Both the position numbers and the translations under genes were made by a program. 64,000 bases of DNA, taken from positions 4,698,530 through 4,762,529 of the forward strand of contig NZ_KB910518.1 of the NCBI RefSeq assembly GCF_000374185.1, given 5' to 3'. The notes beneath the pieces are model-generated. The model was not told the DNA's origin. It saw only the letters and a program-made list of their open reading frames with translations, and did not search any database. The DNA is from Paenibacillus sp. HW567. GTDB taxonomy: Bacteria; Bacillota; Bacilli; Paenibacillales; Paenibacillaceae. Positions 26,192-33,803 of this stretch are shown piece after piece. Numbering within the stretch: the stretch's first letter is position 1; each line of letters starts with the position of its first letter.

Positions 26192-27403
26192 TTAACCCTT
26201 CATCTGCACACCCGAACGGCCCATCCGTTTTCTTGAGCCCAGCGACATCAGGAAGCAGATGACGAGAACAATTGCCGCGATCACATAAGGGAAATTGACA
26301 TCCAGGTCGAACAGGACCCCGGCAACGATAGGCCCCGCAATATTGCCGAGACTGGTATATGCGGAGTTCATTCCCATAACGAAGCCCTGTTGTGATTCAT
26401 CGGCCAGCTTCGAGAGCTGGGTACCGACAGCGGGACGCAGAATATCCATGGACAAGAACACAATGAAGGTCACGGTGACGATAGCCCAGTAGCCATGCAC
26501 AAGCAATGTCAGGAAGATGAACAGGCCCGAGACAAGCAGAGATACCGAGATCACCCTATTCTCACCGAAACGCTTCAGAATCCAACTGAAAGCCGTAATC
26601 TGAATCACTGCTCCCGAAATCGAGCCAAAGGTCAGGACAAAAGCAATATCCTTCGGACTGAACCCAAACTTGTGATCCACAAACAAGCCGAATACTGTTT
26701 CATAGTTAGCAAGCCCAAAGGACAGCACAAAAACAATCAAGAGTCCGAAGAAATAAGGCTCACGGTAAGAACGCATAAGCTGAGCGCCAAGGCTTTCCTT
26801 ATTTTCCTGACTGGACCTCGCCGTGGCAAGCTGTGCATTTGAGCGCGATTCAGGCAATACGATCACAGACACCACGGCAACAAGCGCCGCTACTGCGGCG
26901 GCGGTGAAGAACGGAACACGAATGCCAAGCTCAGCCAGATACCCGCCGATTCCCGGTCCGATAATAAATCCGGTAGTAATCGCCGCGTTGATCAGCCCCA
27001 TGCCTTTGGCCCGTTCCTCCATAGAAGTCGTATCCGCTACATATGCCATGACCGCAGGCATAATCATTGCCGCTCCGACACCGCCGAGCATTCTGGCGGC
27101 AAACAGCATCCAGGTGGAATGAGCCAGACCAAACAGCAGCTCCGACAGTGCAAATACAACCAGCCCGCCGACAATGATTTTCTTACGGCCCATCTTATCG
27201 GACAGCCCGCCCGCAAAAGGGGAGACGATCAATTGGGTCAGCGAGAAGGCTGCCACCAGCAGACCGACGACACTGCCTCCGATATGCAGCTCATTCATAT
27301 AAGTAGGCATAATCGGAACAACCAGTCCGATACCCGTAAACGTCAGAAAAATATTCAGCATAAGGAGCAGCATCGCGCCCCTGTTTCTAAGAAGTAAAGT
27401 CAT
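26192..27403 (-). CDS. MFS multidrug efflux transporter (NorA/Bmr-like)
   Basis: 403 residues, ATG preceded by GGAGGGTTATACAA. Twelve membrane segments. The loop 2-3 motif GGLSDKMGRKKIIVGG is at about 66-81 and the antiporter motif C appears as GFIIGPGIGGYLAE (about 145-158). These exporters use the proton gradient to expel cationic or hydrophobic drugs. A TetR regulator lies directly upstream on the same strand, and the same palindrome precedes both genes (27451 and 28173), so the pump is probably derepressed by a TetR ligand. Intact. The substrate cannot be told from sequence. Confidence 0.9.
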   Translation of the reverse strand: MTLLLRNRGAMLLLMLNIFLTFTGIGLVVPIMPTYMNELHIGGSVVGLLVAAFSLTQLIVSPFAGGLSDKMGRKKIIVGGLVVFALSELLFGLAHSTWMLFAARMLGGVGAAMIMPAVMAYVADTTSMEERAKGMGLINAAITTGFIIGPGIGGYLAELGIRVPFFTAAAVAALVAVVSVIVLPESRSNAQLATARSSQENKESLGAQLMRSYREPYFFGLLIVFVLSFGLANYETVFGLFVDHKFGFSPKDIAFVLTFGSISGAVIQITAFSWILKRFGENRVISVSLLVSGLFIFLTLLVHGYWAIVTVTFIVFLSMDILRPAVGTQLSKLADESQQGFVMGMNSAYTSLGNIAGPIVAGVLFDLDVNFPYVIAAIVLVICFLMSLGSRKRMGRSGVQMKG

Positions 27404-27450
27404 TTGTATAACCCTCCGTATTTCAAAACTAATTCTTTATACATCTGTAA

Positions 27451-27472
27451 GACCGACCATCCGGTCTAATTA
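27451..27472. promoter_or_regulatory. TetR operator upstream of the MFS gene
   Basis: GACCGACCATCCGGTCTAATTA. It contains GACCG.../...CGGTC dyad symmetry and matches the site before the TetR gene (28173-28194) in 20 of 22 bases. It lies about 50 bp before the MFS start codon. Confidence 0.75.
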
Positions 27473-27554
27473 CACACAGCAAGCAGAAGCACCGGCACCC
27501 TCTGTGAAAAGAACAGCGCCGCTCATCTGCATAAGCTTGATATACTGAAATGCT

Positions 27555-28157
27555 CTACCGGGCACGTATGCCCTGCAGCAGCAGTCCTATTGCTTCCCGG
27601 TAATAATTCATGATTTCCTCAGGCCCTTTGTCAATGGACATAATCTCGCAGATTCTGCCGACCCCGTCCAGCAGGCCGACCACCACAATGAGATAATTGT
27701 TCAGGTTACCCTTGATCAGATACCCGGAATCCATACTCTCCTGCAGAAGATCGCGGCAAGCTTTCGAGGCGGATTCATGGAGCCGCGCAAGACGCTCATA
27801 CACCTCAGCGGAATGGGTTCTGGATCTCGAATATTCCTCAAGCGCCTGAATCAGCGGATTCTGGTAATCATTCGCGTAGTGTTCCCCAAGTGCATAGAAT
27901 CGCTCCTCGTCGCCGCTGGTGAGACTTTTCTTCTGTTCCCACTCCGAGAGCCAGTGCACCAAATCCTCTTCCATCACATACAGAAACAGCTCATCCTTGC
28001 TGGGAAAATGGTGGTATAGGCTCCCTTTGCTGACCTTGGCCGCCGAACAGACCTCGTTCATCGTTACCGCTCCGTAGCCCTTCTGTACAAAAAGCTGCGA
28101 AGCCTTCTGTACAATTCGTTTCTTCGTTTCTTCTCCGTCAGAACGTCCTTTTATCAT
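27555..28157 (-). CDS. TetR-family repressor of the adjacent efflux pump
   Basis: 200 residues. The N-terminal HTH (KKRIVQKASQLFVQKGYGAV, TMNEVCSAAKVSKGSLYHHF, PSKDELFLYVMEED) is a textbook TetR DNA-binding domain at residues 10-60. The C-terminal helical domain resembles TetR_C ligand pockets (YLIVVVGLLDGVGRICEIMS). It lies upstream of the MFS gene on the same strand. Matching palindromes before its own start and before the MFS gene indicate autoregulation and repression of the pump. ATG at 28157 with AGAAGGGGGCGGTC upstream. Confidence 0.9.
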   Translation of the reverse strand: MIKGRSDGEETKKRIVQKASQLFVQKGYGAVTMNEVCSAAKVSKGSLYHHFPSKDELFLYVMEEDLVHWLSEWEQKKSLTSGDEERFYALGEHYANDYQNPLIQALEEYSRSRTHSAEVYERLARLHESASKACRDLLQESMDSGYLIKGNLNNYLIVVVGLLDGVGRICEIMSIDKGPEEIMNYYREAIGLLLQGIRAR

Positions 28158-28172
28158 GACCGCCCCCTTCTA

Positions 28173-28194
28173 AACCGACCGACCGGTCTAATTA
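28173..28194. promoter_or_regulatory. TetR operator upstream of its own gene
   Basis: AACCGACCGACCGGTCTAATTA, near-identical to 27451-27472, 16 bp before the TetR start codon. GACCGGTC at its centre is a perfect palindrome. Confidence 0.75.
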
Positions 28195-28228
28195 TAGCAT
28201 GGCTATTGCTTAAATTCCAATTGATTGT

Positions 28229-28483
28229 TATACCAGTTGAACTATAGATTTTCATACTAGGTCTGGTCGTAACTGCGGGGAATGTTTGGACTTCCGGCCG
28301 CTGCCCGTCTGCAGATTTCTTGATTGTTACCGCTCTTCGCGGTGAAAATCCGCAGACAGCTTATGCTTACGATGCCAGCTTTCCTACGGAAAACTCTCAG
28401 GCGGTCGCTACCGTTCCTACAGTTCCAAACTTCCCCTCCGTCCCTTCGGCCCTTTTTATATTTTCTTTAGTTCAACTGATATA
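28229..28483. mobile_element. MITE-like element, 255 bp with 20-bp terminal inverted repeats
   Basis: The left end TATACCAGTTGAACTATAGA and the right end TCTTTAGTTCAACTGATATA are inverted copies with 2 mismatches in 20. The interior (about 215 bp) is more GC-rich than its flanks and holds no gene. TA at both outer edges would fit target duplication by an IS630/Tc1-type transposase, which would have to act in trans. No transposase is in the window. It sits between the TetR gene and the ndoA terminator. Confidence 0.65.
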
Positions 28484-28507
28484 GACTTTCCAGGTCTGTT
28501 CCACTCA

Positions 28508-28540
28508 AAGAGGCACACCGGCTTATCCGGTGTGCCTCTT
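28508..28540 (-). terminator. Terminator of the ndoAI-ndoA operon
   Basis: AAGAGGCACACCGG pairs perfectly with CCGGTGTGCCTCTT around CTTAT, 34 bp past the ndoA stop. Confidence 0.92.
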
Positions 28541-28573
28541 ATTACACGATCTGTGATCTATAGTCTGCCTGGC

Positions 28574-28924
28574 TCAAAAATCAATCAGACCCAGACTGAT
28601 TTGCAGCGAATCATCCACCAGCTTCATCGTTTCATCATCCAGGTGGGTGATCTTATCCGTTAAGCGTTGTTTGTCAATGGTCCGAACCTGCTCCAGCAGG
28701 ATGACGGAGTCCCGGTCAAAGCCGTGGGCAGCCGCATCAATCTCCACATGCGTGGGCAGTTTAGCCTTCTGAATCTGGGCAGTGATGGCTGCCACAATTA
28801 CCGTCGGGCTGAAGCGATTGCCAATGTCGTTCTGAATGACCAGTACCGGCCGTACTCCGCCCTGTTCTGAACCCACCACCGGCGAAAGATCGGCAAAAAA
28901 AACGTCGCCGCGTTTTACGATCAA
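28574..28924 (-). CDS. ndoA: Endoribonuclease EndoA/NdoA (MazF-type toxin)
   Basis: 116 residues, the normal family length. It cuts single-stranded mRNA at short sequence motifs and is held inactive by the antitoxin encoded just upstream. The MazF/PemK fold is evident: VKRGDVFFADLSPVVGSEQG (the GDV and S-E-Q-GG-RP active-site region), RPVLVIQNDIGNRFSPTVIV, AAITAQIQKAKLPTHVEI and the conserved DSVILLEQVRTIDKQRL. The 3-bp gap to ndoAI shows a two-gene operon. The arrangement ydcC-alr-ndoAI-ndoA matches Bacillus subtilis. No damage seen. Confidence 0.96.
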   Translation of the reverse strand: MIVKRGDVFFADLSPVVGSEQGGVRPVLVIQNDIGNRFSPTVIVAAITAQIQKAKLPTHVEIDAAAHGFDRDSVILLEQVRTIDKQRLTDKITHLDDETMKLVDDSLQISLGLIDF

Positions 28925-28927
28925 TAT

Positions 28928-29209
28928 CTACACCCCGCTTACTAAGCGGCCAAGAGTGCTGTCTGCATCTTCCTCCGCGAGAAAAGCCTCGCATGCCATG
29001 GTCAAATTAATCTTAGCCATTTCCATGTAGCCACGCTGCATCGACTCCCGGATGGTGCGTTTTCTCCGTTCGCTTAAGTACAGCTTCATGGCCTGCCTGA
29101 TCAATTCACTCCGGTTGGAGTTCTCTAATTGGACGATTCCATCCACTTCCTGCAAGAGATGATCGGGCAAGCTGATCATGATTCTTTTGGTGTTCTGCAA
29201 ATTGGCCAC
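28928..29209 (-). CDS. ndoAI: Antitoxin EndoAI (NdoAI)
   Basis: 93 residues from the GTG at 29209 (GGTGGAAGAGAAG upstream), giving the usual start VANLQNTKRIMISLPDHLLQ. The N-terminal ribbon-helix-helix (RIMISLPDHLLQEVDGIVQL with NRSELIRQAMKLYL) binds DNA and dimerises. The C-terminal tail (GYMEMAKINLTMACEAFLAE) is the region that wraps the toxin in known structures. It neutralises NdoA and probably represses the pair. It has its own upstream region of about 210 bp after alr, so a separate promoter is likely. Confidence 0.95.
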   Translation of the reverse strand: MANLQNTKRIMISLPDHLLQEVDGIVQLENSNRSELIRQAMKLYLSERRKRTIRESMQRGYMEMAKINLTMACEAFLAEEDADSTLGRLVSGV

Positions 29210-29420
29210 CTTCTCTTCCACCCCCACAAACCTTCTACCCTTGTGTTCCAGTGTTGCATTATACAAGGAATTTTATACAAAGAATATATGCCGCCAGTAT
29301 ATCAAGTATGCTGCATCCCATTATAAACTAGAAATGGCGGTTCGTATAGACCATAAGTCACATAGCCTATACGGTATTATCCTCCTATTCAATTCCTGCA
29401 CAAGTCACACGGCACGGGGA

Positions 29421-30602
29421 TTAGGCCTGCAGCAACGGATTCACCAGGCTTGAAGCAGCACCTTCGCGCACATACACGCGGGGTACACGGTGAGCCAGCA
29501 TACAGATTACCTCATAGTGGATCGTTCCAAGATGGAGAGCCAGTTCATCTGCCGTGATGGACACGGAGCCTTGGCGGCCGATGAGTACAACCTCTTCGCC
29601 AGCTTTGATTTGTTCCGCTTCTTCAGCGAAAGATTCGAGCGTTACCATACACTGGTCCATGCAGATGGTTCCGACGACAGGAACGCGGCGTCCGCGTATT
29701 AACACCTCCGCTTTGCCCGTTAGCATGCGGGAATATCCGTCAGCGTACCCCACAGGAAGCGTTGCAATGATCTCTTCCCTGTCTGTGAAGTACCGGGTGC
29801 CGTAGCTGATGCCGGAGCCCGGCGGCAGGGTTTTGACATAAACTACCTGCGTCTTCAGCTTCATTACCGGGTGTAAATTCACCAGCTCGCGGTTCACCTC
29901 CGTTGAGGGATACAAACCGTACAAGCTTATGCCTACACGCACCATATTGCTGGATAGAAAAGGTGTATCAATGGCCGTAGCGCTATTGCCCGTATGTATG
30001 ATCGGGATTTCTATATTTCTGTCCCGAAGCGTTTCGGCCACGCTCATGAACCGTCGGTACTGCATCAGTGTATAGCTTTTGTCTTCTTCGTCTGCTTTGG
30101 CAAAATGTGTGAACATGCCCTCCAGCTCCGCCTGCGCTACAGAATGCACTTCTTCGATGAAATCGGGAGCGTCAGCCGGAAAAAGCCCCAGCCGTCCCAT
30201 CCCGCTGTCAATCTTGATGTGCACCTTCAGCCGGTGCTCCGGATCAACAGGAAGCTGCCTTACCGCCTCCAGCACCTCCGGTGTGAACAGTGTCACGGTT
30301 ACATGGTTCTTCCAGGCAGCGGCTATCCCTTCCGGGGAGGTGTAGCCCAGCACCAGAATAGGAATTAGTATTCCCGCCTGACGCAGCTCCAATGCCTCAT
30401 CCAAAAAAGCGACACTTACATAATCCGCCCCGAGCCGTTCCAGCTCCCGGGCCACCTCCACTGCTCCGTGGCCGTACGCATTTGCTTTGACGCATCCCAT
30501 GAACTTGGTCTCCGCCGGCAATACCGAACGAAAGGCCTCGTAATTGGCACGCAGATCATCGAGATTAATCTCGGCTACTGTGGGTCGATAGCTTACTTGC
30601 AC
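29421..30602 (-). CDS. alr: Alanine racemase
   Basis: 393 residues from the GTG at 30602, favoured by GAAGGTGA 7 nt upstream; an ATG at 30623 in the same frame is the alternative. A PLP enzyme interconverting L- and D-alanine for peptidoglycan. The PLP lysine is in CVKANAYGHG (Lys39), the glycine-rich phosphate contact in HTGNSATAID, and the second catalytic base in GYADGYSRMLTG (Tyr). The C-terminal beta domain has TICMDQCMVTLE. Length is normal. It lies between ydcC and ndoAI, as in Bacillus. Confidence 0.97.
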   Translation of the reverse strand: MQVSYRPTVAEINLDDLRANYEAFRSVLPAETKFMGCVKANAYGHGAVEVARELERLGADYVSVAFLDEALELRQAGILIPILVLGYTSPEGIAAAWKNHVTVTLFTPEVLEAVRQLPVDPEHRLKVHIKIDSGMGRLGLFPADAPDFIEEVHSVAQAELEGMFTHFAKADEEDKSYTLMQYRRFMSVAETLRDRNIEIPIIHTGNSATAIDTPFLSSNMVRVGISLYGLYPSTEVNRELVNLHPVMKLKTQVVYVKTLPPGSGISYGTRYFTDREEIIATLPVGYADGYSRMLTGKAEVLIRGRRVPVVGTICMDQCMVTLESFAEEAEQIKAGEEVVLIGRQGSVSITADELALHLGTIHYEVICMLAHRVPRVYVREGAASSLVNPLLQA

Positions 30603-30773
30603 TTCCGAGTCACCTTCTAACATTGTAGTAAATCATCTCTGCGGCATCTTATAGATCTGATGTCTTACTGTCAATGGTAATGCTAATGGAAGGCGACTGT
30701 CAATGTGAGCGGGCTATCCTGCTGCTGATCCTCCAAAGGTACCTTATGGAGCATATTCTCCCTTTTATTTAGC

Positions 30774-30823
30774 AAAACGGATACTGCATGTAGAGGAAAG
30801 GCTCCCACTATGCGCAGTATCCG
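30774..30823 (-). terminator. Hairpin between ydcC and alr
   Basis: CGGATACTGC pairs perfectly with GCAGTATCCG around about 26 nt, with TTTTGC following on the minus strand. It lies 12 bp past the ydcC stop. The T-run is short, so termination may be partial. Confidence 0.65.
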
Positions 30824-30834
30824 CCTACTGATAT

Positions 30835-31920
30835 TTACTTACCCGATTGTTCCTCCATAGAAGCGGCAATTTGCATCATTTCGTTCACAGGAAGATTTGC
30901 GCTCGTAATCCGGTACTCTACACCATCGCTCATCCAGGTCAGCGTCTGCTGCTCGTCGCCGGTCAGAACCCCTGCGGTGAATCCAAGATCAATAAGTGTC
31001 CCCGGAGCCAGCGATACAGCACGGTCGAGCGGCCGGGCTTCGATGATTGTGTACTGGTAAGTTCCGTCATAGCGGAGGAGCACGGAGTGATCCTTGCTGG
31101 CTTCGATTTTATTGGAGTCTTTGAGCTGTACACCGGCCGGAATATAACCCGGCTCAATAATTCCGAAGTCGCCAAGCTCGGCAGTTGCCGGCTGATTGGC
31201 CTGTTCTCCACTCTCCGGTGCGTCTACCAAATTGCCGTTCTCGTCAACCTCGGCTACCGTGCTTTTGGACGGAGTGCCGGCGGTCATATTCTTTTGCATA
31301 TCAAAAGAATCCTTGGTGAATTCCGGATCGAACTTGAAGCTGTCGAACTTCACGTTGACCACAACCTTGGCTTCGGAATCGGAGACCTGCACCTGCTTCG
31401 GCTCATAGGTTTTTTTGGCGAGCCAGATCTTCTGGCGGACCAGTGCGCTGCTCTGATAATTCGCGGCTACCTCAAACACATAATTGTCTCCGTCCTCCAC
31501 AAACTGGCGGTTGTTGTCGGCAACTATGCCCCGGAGCAGCGTCTGGTACAGATAGACCTGGCCTTGGTTGTCGGGCCAGTCACTCTGGAAGCGGAAGCTT
31601 TTGCCAAGGCTTGGTGTAAGCACGAATACGCCCTCATCATTGCGCAGCACAATTTGCGTAACATCCTTCTGGAGGTTCGACAGGCTGATCCGGTAGTAGG
31701 AAGGATTCTTGTACCATACCTCTACCCTATACTCCTGCGGCTGCTCGCCGGTGTACAGCGTCATTGTGCCTGAGCCCTGGTAAGCCCCCTGCTTGCTCTC
31801 CAGCTTGTCAGACACATTGTTCAAATCCTTGACCACGGAAGCGGCATCCTTCTTCCCGCACCCCGCGAGCACCAGGGTCACGCTCATAATGATTGCGAGT
31901 ACCCATGTTATCCGGCGCAT
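30835..31920 (-). CDS. ydcC: YdcC-like lipoprotein with LolA-type fold (sporulation-associated in Bacillus)
   Basis: 361 residues, ATG preceded by AAGGGGATGATGTC. The signal peptide ends in lipobox LVLAGC (Cys21). Residues 35-210 have the LolA/LolB-like pattern (GAYQGSGTMTLYTGEQPQEY, RVEVWYKNPSYYRISL, GVFVLTPSLGKSFRFQSDWP). Residues 250-361 form a second domain as in DUF4367 proteins (GYIPAGVQLKDSN, and a WMSDGVEYRITSANL end). In B. subtilis the neighbour of alr is ydcC, a sporulation gene; both position and sequence fit. It is anchored outside the membrane. The molecular function is not known. Confidence 0.88.
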   Translation of the reverse strand: MRRITWVLAIIMSVTLVLAGCGKKDAASVVKDLNNVSDKLESKQGAYQGSGTMTLYTGEQPQEYRVEVWYKNPSYYRISLSNLQKDVTQIVLRNDEGVFVLTPSLGKSFRFQSDWPDNQGQVYLYQTLLRGIVADNNRQFVEDGDNYVFEVAANYQSSALVRQKIWLAKKTYEPKQVQVSDSEAKVVVNVKFDSFKFDPEFTKDSFDMQKNMTAGTPSKSTVAEVDENGNLVDAPESGEQANQPATAELGDFGIIEPGYIPAGVQLKDSNKIEASKDHSVLLRYDGTYQYTIIEARPLDRAVSLAPGTLIDLGFTAGVLTGDEQQTLTWMSDGVEYRITSANLPVNEMMQIAASMEEQSGK

Positions 31921-32043
31921 GACATCATCCCCTTAACCTGTTTTGAAAAGCATTGATTAGTACATGTCTATGAGGGACTTGCCTGCAATATGCAGACGGG
32001 CATGACAAGCATGAAGGATTATCATGGCTGTCAAGGCAGCAGC

Positions 32044-32069
32044 AAAAAGCCTGCGCAGGGCGCAGGCTT
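32044..32069 (-). terminator. Terminator of the 150-residue protein gene
   Basis: On the minus strand AAGCCTGCGC-CCT-GCGCAGGCTTTTTG is a tight 8-bp GC-rich stem with a T-run, 28 bp past the stop at 32097. Confidence 0.88.
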
Positions 32070-32096
32070 AAGCTACCAACCAACTCATATGAACGT

Positions 32097-32549
32097 TTAC
32101 CAGGACCAATTAAATAGGGATAAGTCACGGATCAGCAGACCGCTTTTTTCCAATCGGACAAGTTCTTCTTCCACTTCTGTATCCAAGCTGCTCATGTGCT
32201 CATGCGCGGTATTAATCAGCCAAGGCTCCTCACCTTTCAGAAAGCAAAGATCGTCCGGCACCCTTGGCTGCACCCAGGAATACAGTCCCGTTGAGCAGGC
32301 AAGAAGAAGATCTGCTGCATCCGGGGAACAATGAAAATAATGAATTTCCGCATAATGCCCGAACAACCGTGTTCCCGGCCAATGGTCAGCCTTTCTGGTT
32401 TCGATGAAATAGGGCTGGAGGCGTTCCAGCAGGTCATAACCTTCAGGCTCCAGTTCCATTTGATCCCGCTTGACCAGGATAAACGTATCGCAAGCTTCCA
32501 TCGCCAGGTGTACCAGGGCACGGTAAGTCTCCCCCACAGGCTCCTGCAA
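32097..32549 (-). CDS. Hypothetical protein coupled to a soluble chemoreceptor-like gene
   Basis: 150 residues from the TTG at 32549. No signal peptide or TM. The sequence is acidic with many Trp/His/Cys (ADHWPGTRLFGHYAEIHYFH, CSTGLYSWVQPRVPDDLCFL). I do not recognise the family. The coding frame clearly extends upstream (EEADDIYTI). A strong GAGGAGG lies 21 nt before the TTG but only 8 nt before an in-frame ATC at 32561, so the true start may be a rare codon. It begins 20-32 bp after the chemoreceptor stop, so the two genes form one operon and may work together. Confidence 0.7.
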   Translation of the reverse strand: MQEPVGETYRALVHLAMEACDTFILVKRDQMELEPEGYDLLERLQPYFIETRKADHWPGTRLFGHYAEIHYFHCSPDAADLLLACSTGLYSWVQPRVPDDLCFLKGEEPWLINTAHEHMSSLDTEVEEELVRLEKSGLLIRDLSLFNWSW

Positions 32550-32580
32550 AATCGTATAGATATCGTCGGCCTCCTCTCTT

Positions 32581-33423
32581 CTATATCAACCGCGCAATCT
32601 TCTCAATCTCCACGGCGGAAGCGGCAAGCTGCTGCATGGAGGCTGTTATTTCCTCCGTCGCTGCCGCCTGGCGCTCGCTCTGCCCCAGACAATCCAGCAG
32701 CGTTGCATCCATCCGGGTAATGTTCATCTTGATCCGCTCCAGGATACCGGCGATTTCCTTGGCTGAGGCTGCGCTGGAGACGGACATTTTGCGGATCTCC
32801 TGCGCAACGATGCCGAAGCCGCGTCCATGCTCGGCAGCATGCGCAGCTTCAATGGCGGCGTTGAGGCCCAGCAGGTTGGAGTTGTCCGCCACTTTGGTAA
32901 TGAACTCCAGAATCTCATCCGTCTTATGCAGCTCTTCCACAACCTTCTGGCCGAGCACCTTAAGCTCGCTTACGGTATTCGCCAAATCGGTGGCAGTCCC
33001 TGCAATTTCTTCGGAGGTCATGCTGATCTCTTCAGAGGTAGTCGCCAGGGTATTCGCCGCATAACTTAACGTTTCTTGATTGCTTAAGCTGATGCCAATC
33101 GTAAAAACCCCGGTAATCTCCCCGCCCTCCCCATGAATGGGTATGGAGGAGGATTTGAAGGGCCAGCCGTAGATTTCCTTCGGAATATTGGCACTGACCT
33201 CTTCTCCCGTCTCGAGCGCCTTCCGGATTCCGCCGCTTGGCGGGACCGGCATGCCCTCTTGAACGCGAATATCCAGCTCCGTTCCAGGGAGGTAATAGAT
33301 AAACTTCTCCTTATCCGCCAAGGCGAACATGACATCAATCGGAAATAACCGCTGCACTAGCGGCAATGATAGTTTCAGAGATTCCAGCAATTGTTCAATA
33401 TCAGTCTCATTTTGGCTTATCAA
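32581..33423 (-). CDS. Soluble methyl-accepting chemotaxis-type protein (YfmS-like)
   Basis: 280 residues, TTG start at 33423 with GGGGAG 11 nt upstream. No membrane segment. Residues 1-115 are a small sensory domain (VMFALADKEKFIYYLPGTEL, GIRKALETGEEVSANIPKEI). Residues 120-280 are a short chemoreceptor signalling helix bundle with the conserved tip DNSNLLGLNAAIEAAHAAEH and GRGFGIVAQEIRKM. Such cytoplasmic receptors are known from Bacillus (YfmS) and act on CheA/CheW from inside the cell. It is divergent from the membrane chemoreceptor at 33804, and a sigma-D-like promoter lies upstream (33688-33713). It is the first gene of a two-gene operon. Confidence 0.9.
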   Translation of the reverse strand: MISQNETDIEQLLESLKLSLPLVQRLFPIDVMFALADKEKFIYYLPGTELDIRVQEGMPVPPSGGIRKALETGEEVSANIPKEIYGWPFKSSSIPIHGEGGEITGVFTIGISLSNQETLSYAANTLATTSEEISMTSEEIAGTATDLANTVSELKVLGQKVVEELHKTDEILEFITKVADNSNLLGLNAAIEAAHAAEHGRGFGIVAQEIRKMSVSSAASAKEIAGILERIKMNITRMDATLLDCLGQSERQAAATEEITASMQQLAASAVEIEKIARLI

Positions 33424-33687
33424 AGCTTAACAGCTCCCCTATTACTGCATTTTTTTGAACATTATAGCATAAGAGCAACATTGGATCAGGGACAAGAGTT
33501 ATAGCATACAAGGAGCCCGCAAAAAGGCGGACTCTCAAAGCTATTTCTGTCCTACCAAATTATACTGAGAATTTCGGAATGCTCTCTTGCTCAAAAGCAT
33601 TCTGATTTGCGAGACTTCATTTTTTTGTTATGGAGATTCATTGCAGTGTTACCCTTTTTGCATCGTGATGTCTGAAACTTATTTTCT

Positions 33688-33713
33688 ATATCGGATAGGC
33701 GTGAGAACTGTTA
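33688..33713 (-). promoter_or_regulatory. Candidate sigma-D (FliA-type) promoter for the soluble chemoreceptor
   Basis: On the minus strand TAAC-N14-TCCGATAT resembles the sigma-D consensus TAAA-N15-GCCGATAT. The distance to the start codon is about 265 bp, which is long, so the assignment is tentative. The rest of 33424-33687 holds no gene. Confidence 0.5.
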
Positions 33714-33725
33714 AATATTTAGCAT

Positions 33726-33752
33726 TAAAAATATGTGTCGGTTTGCCGATAA
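33726..33752 (+). promoter_or_regulatory. Sigma-D (FliA-type) promoter for the membrane chemoreceptor
   Basis: TAAA (33726-33729), 15 bp, GCCGATAA (33745-33752): a near-perfect match to the motility sigma consensus, 52 bp before the start codon of the chemoreceptor gene. Confidence 0.85.
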
Positions 33753-33803
33753 TTTAACAGATCCGCTTTCGGATGACATATATCATAGGGGAGACTTAAC
33801 TAC

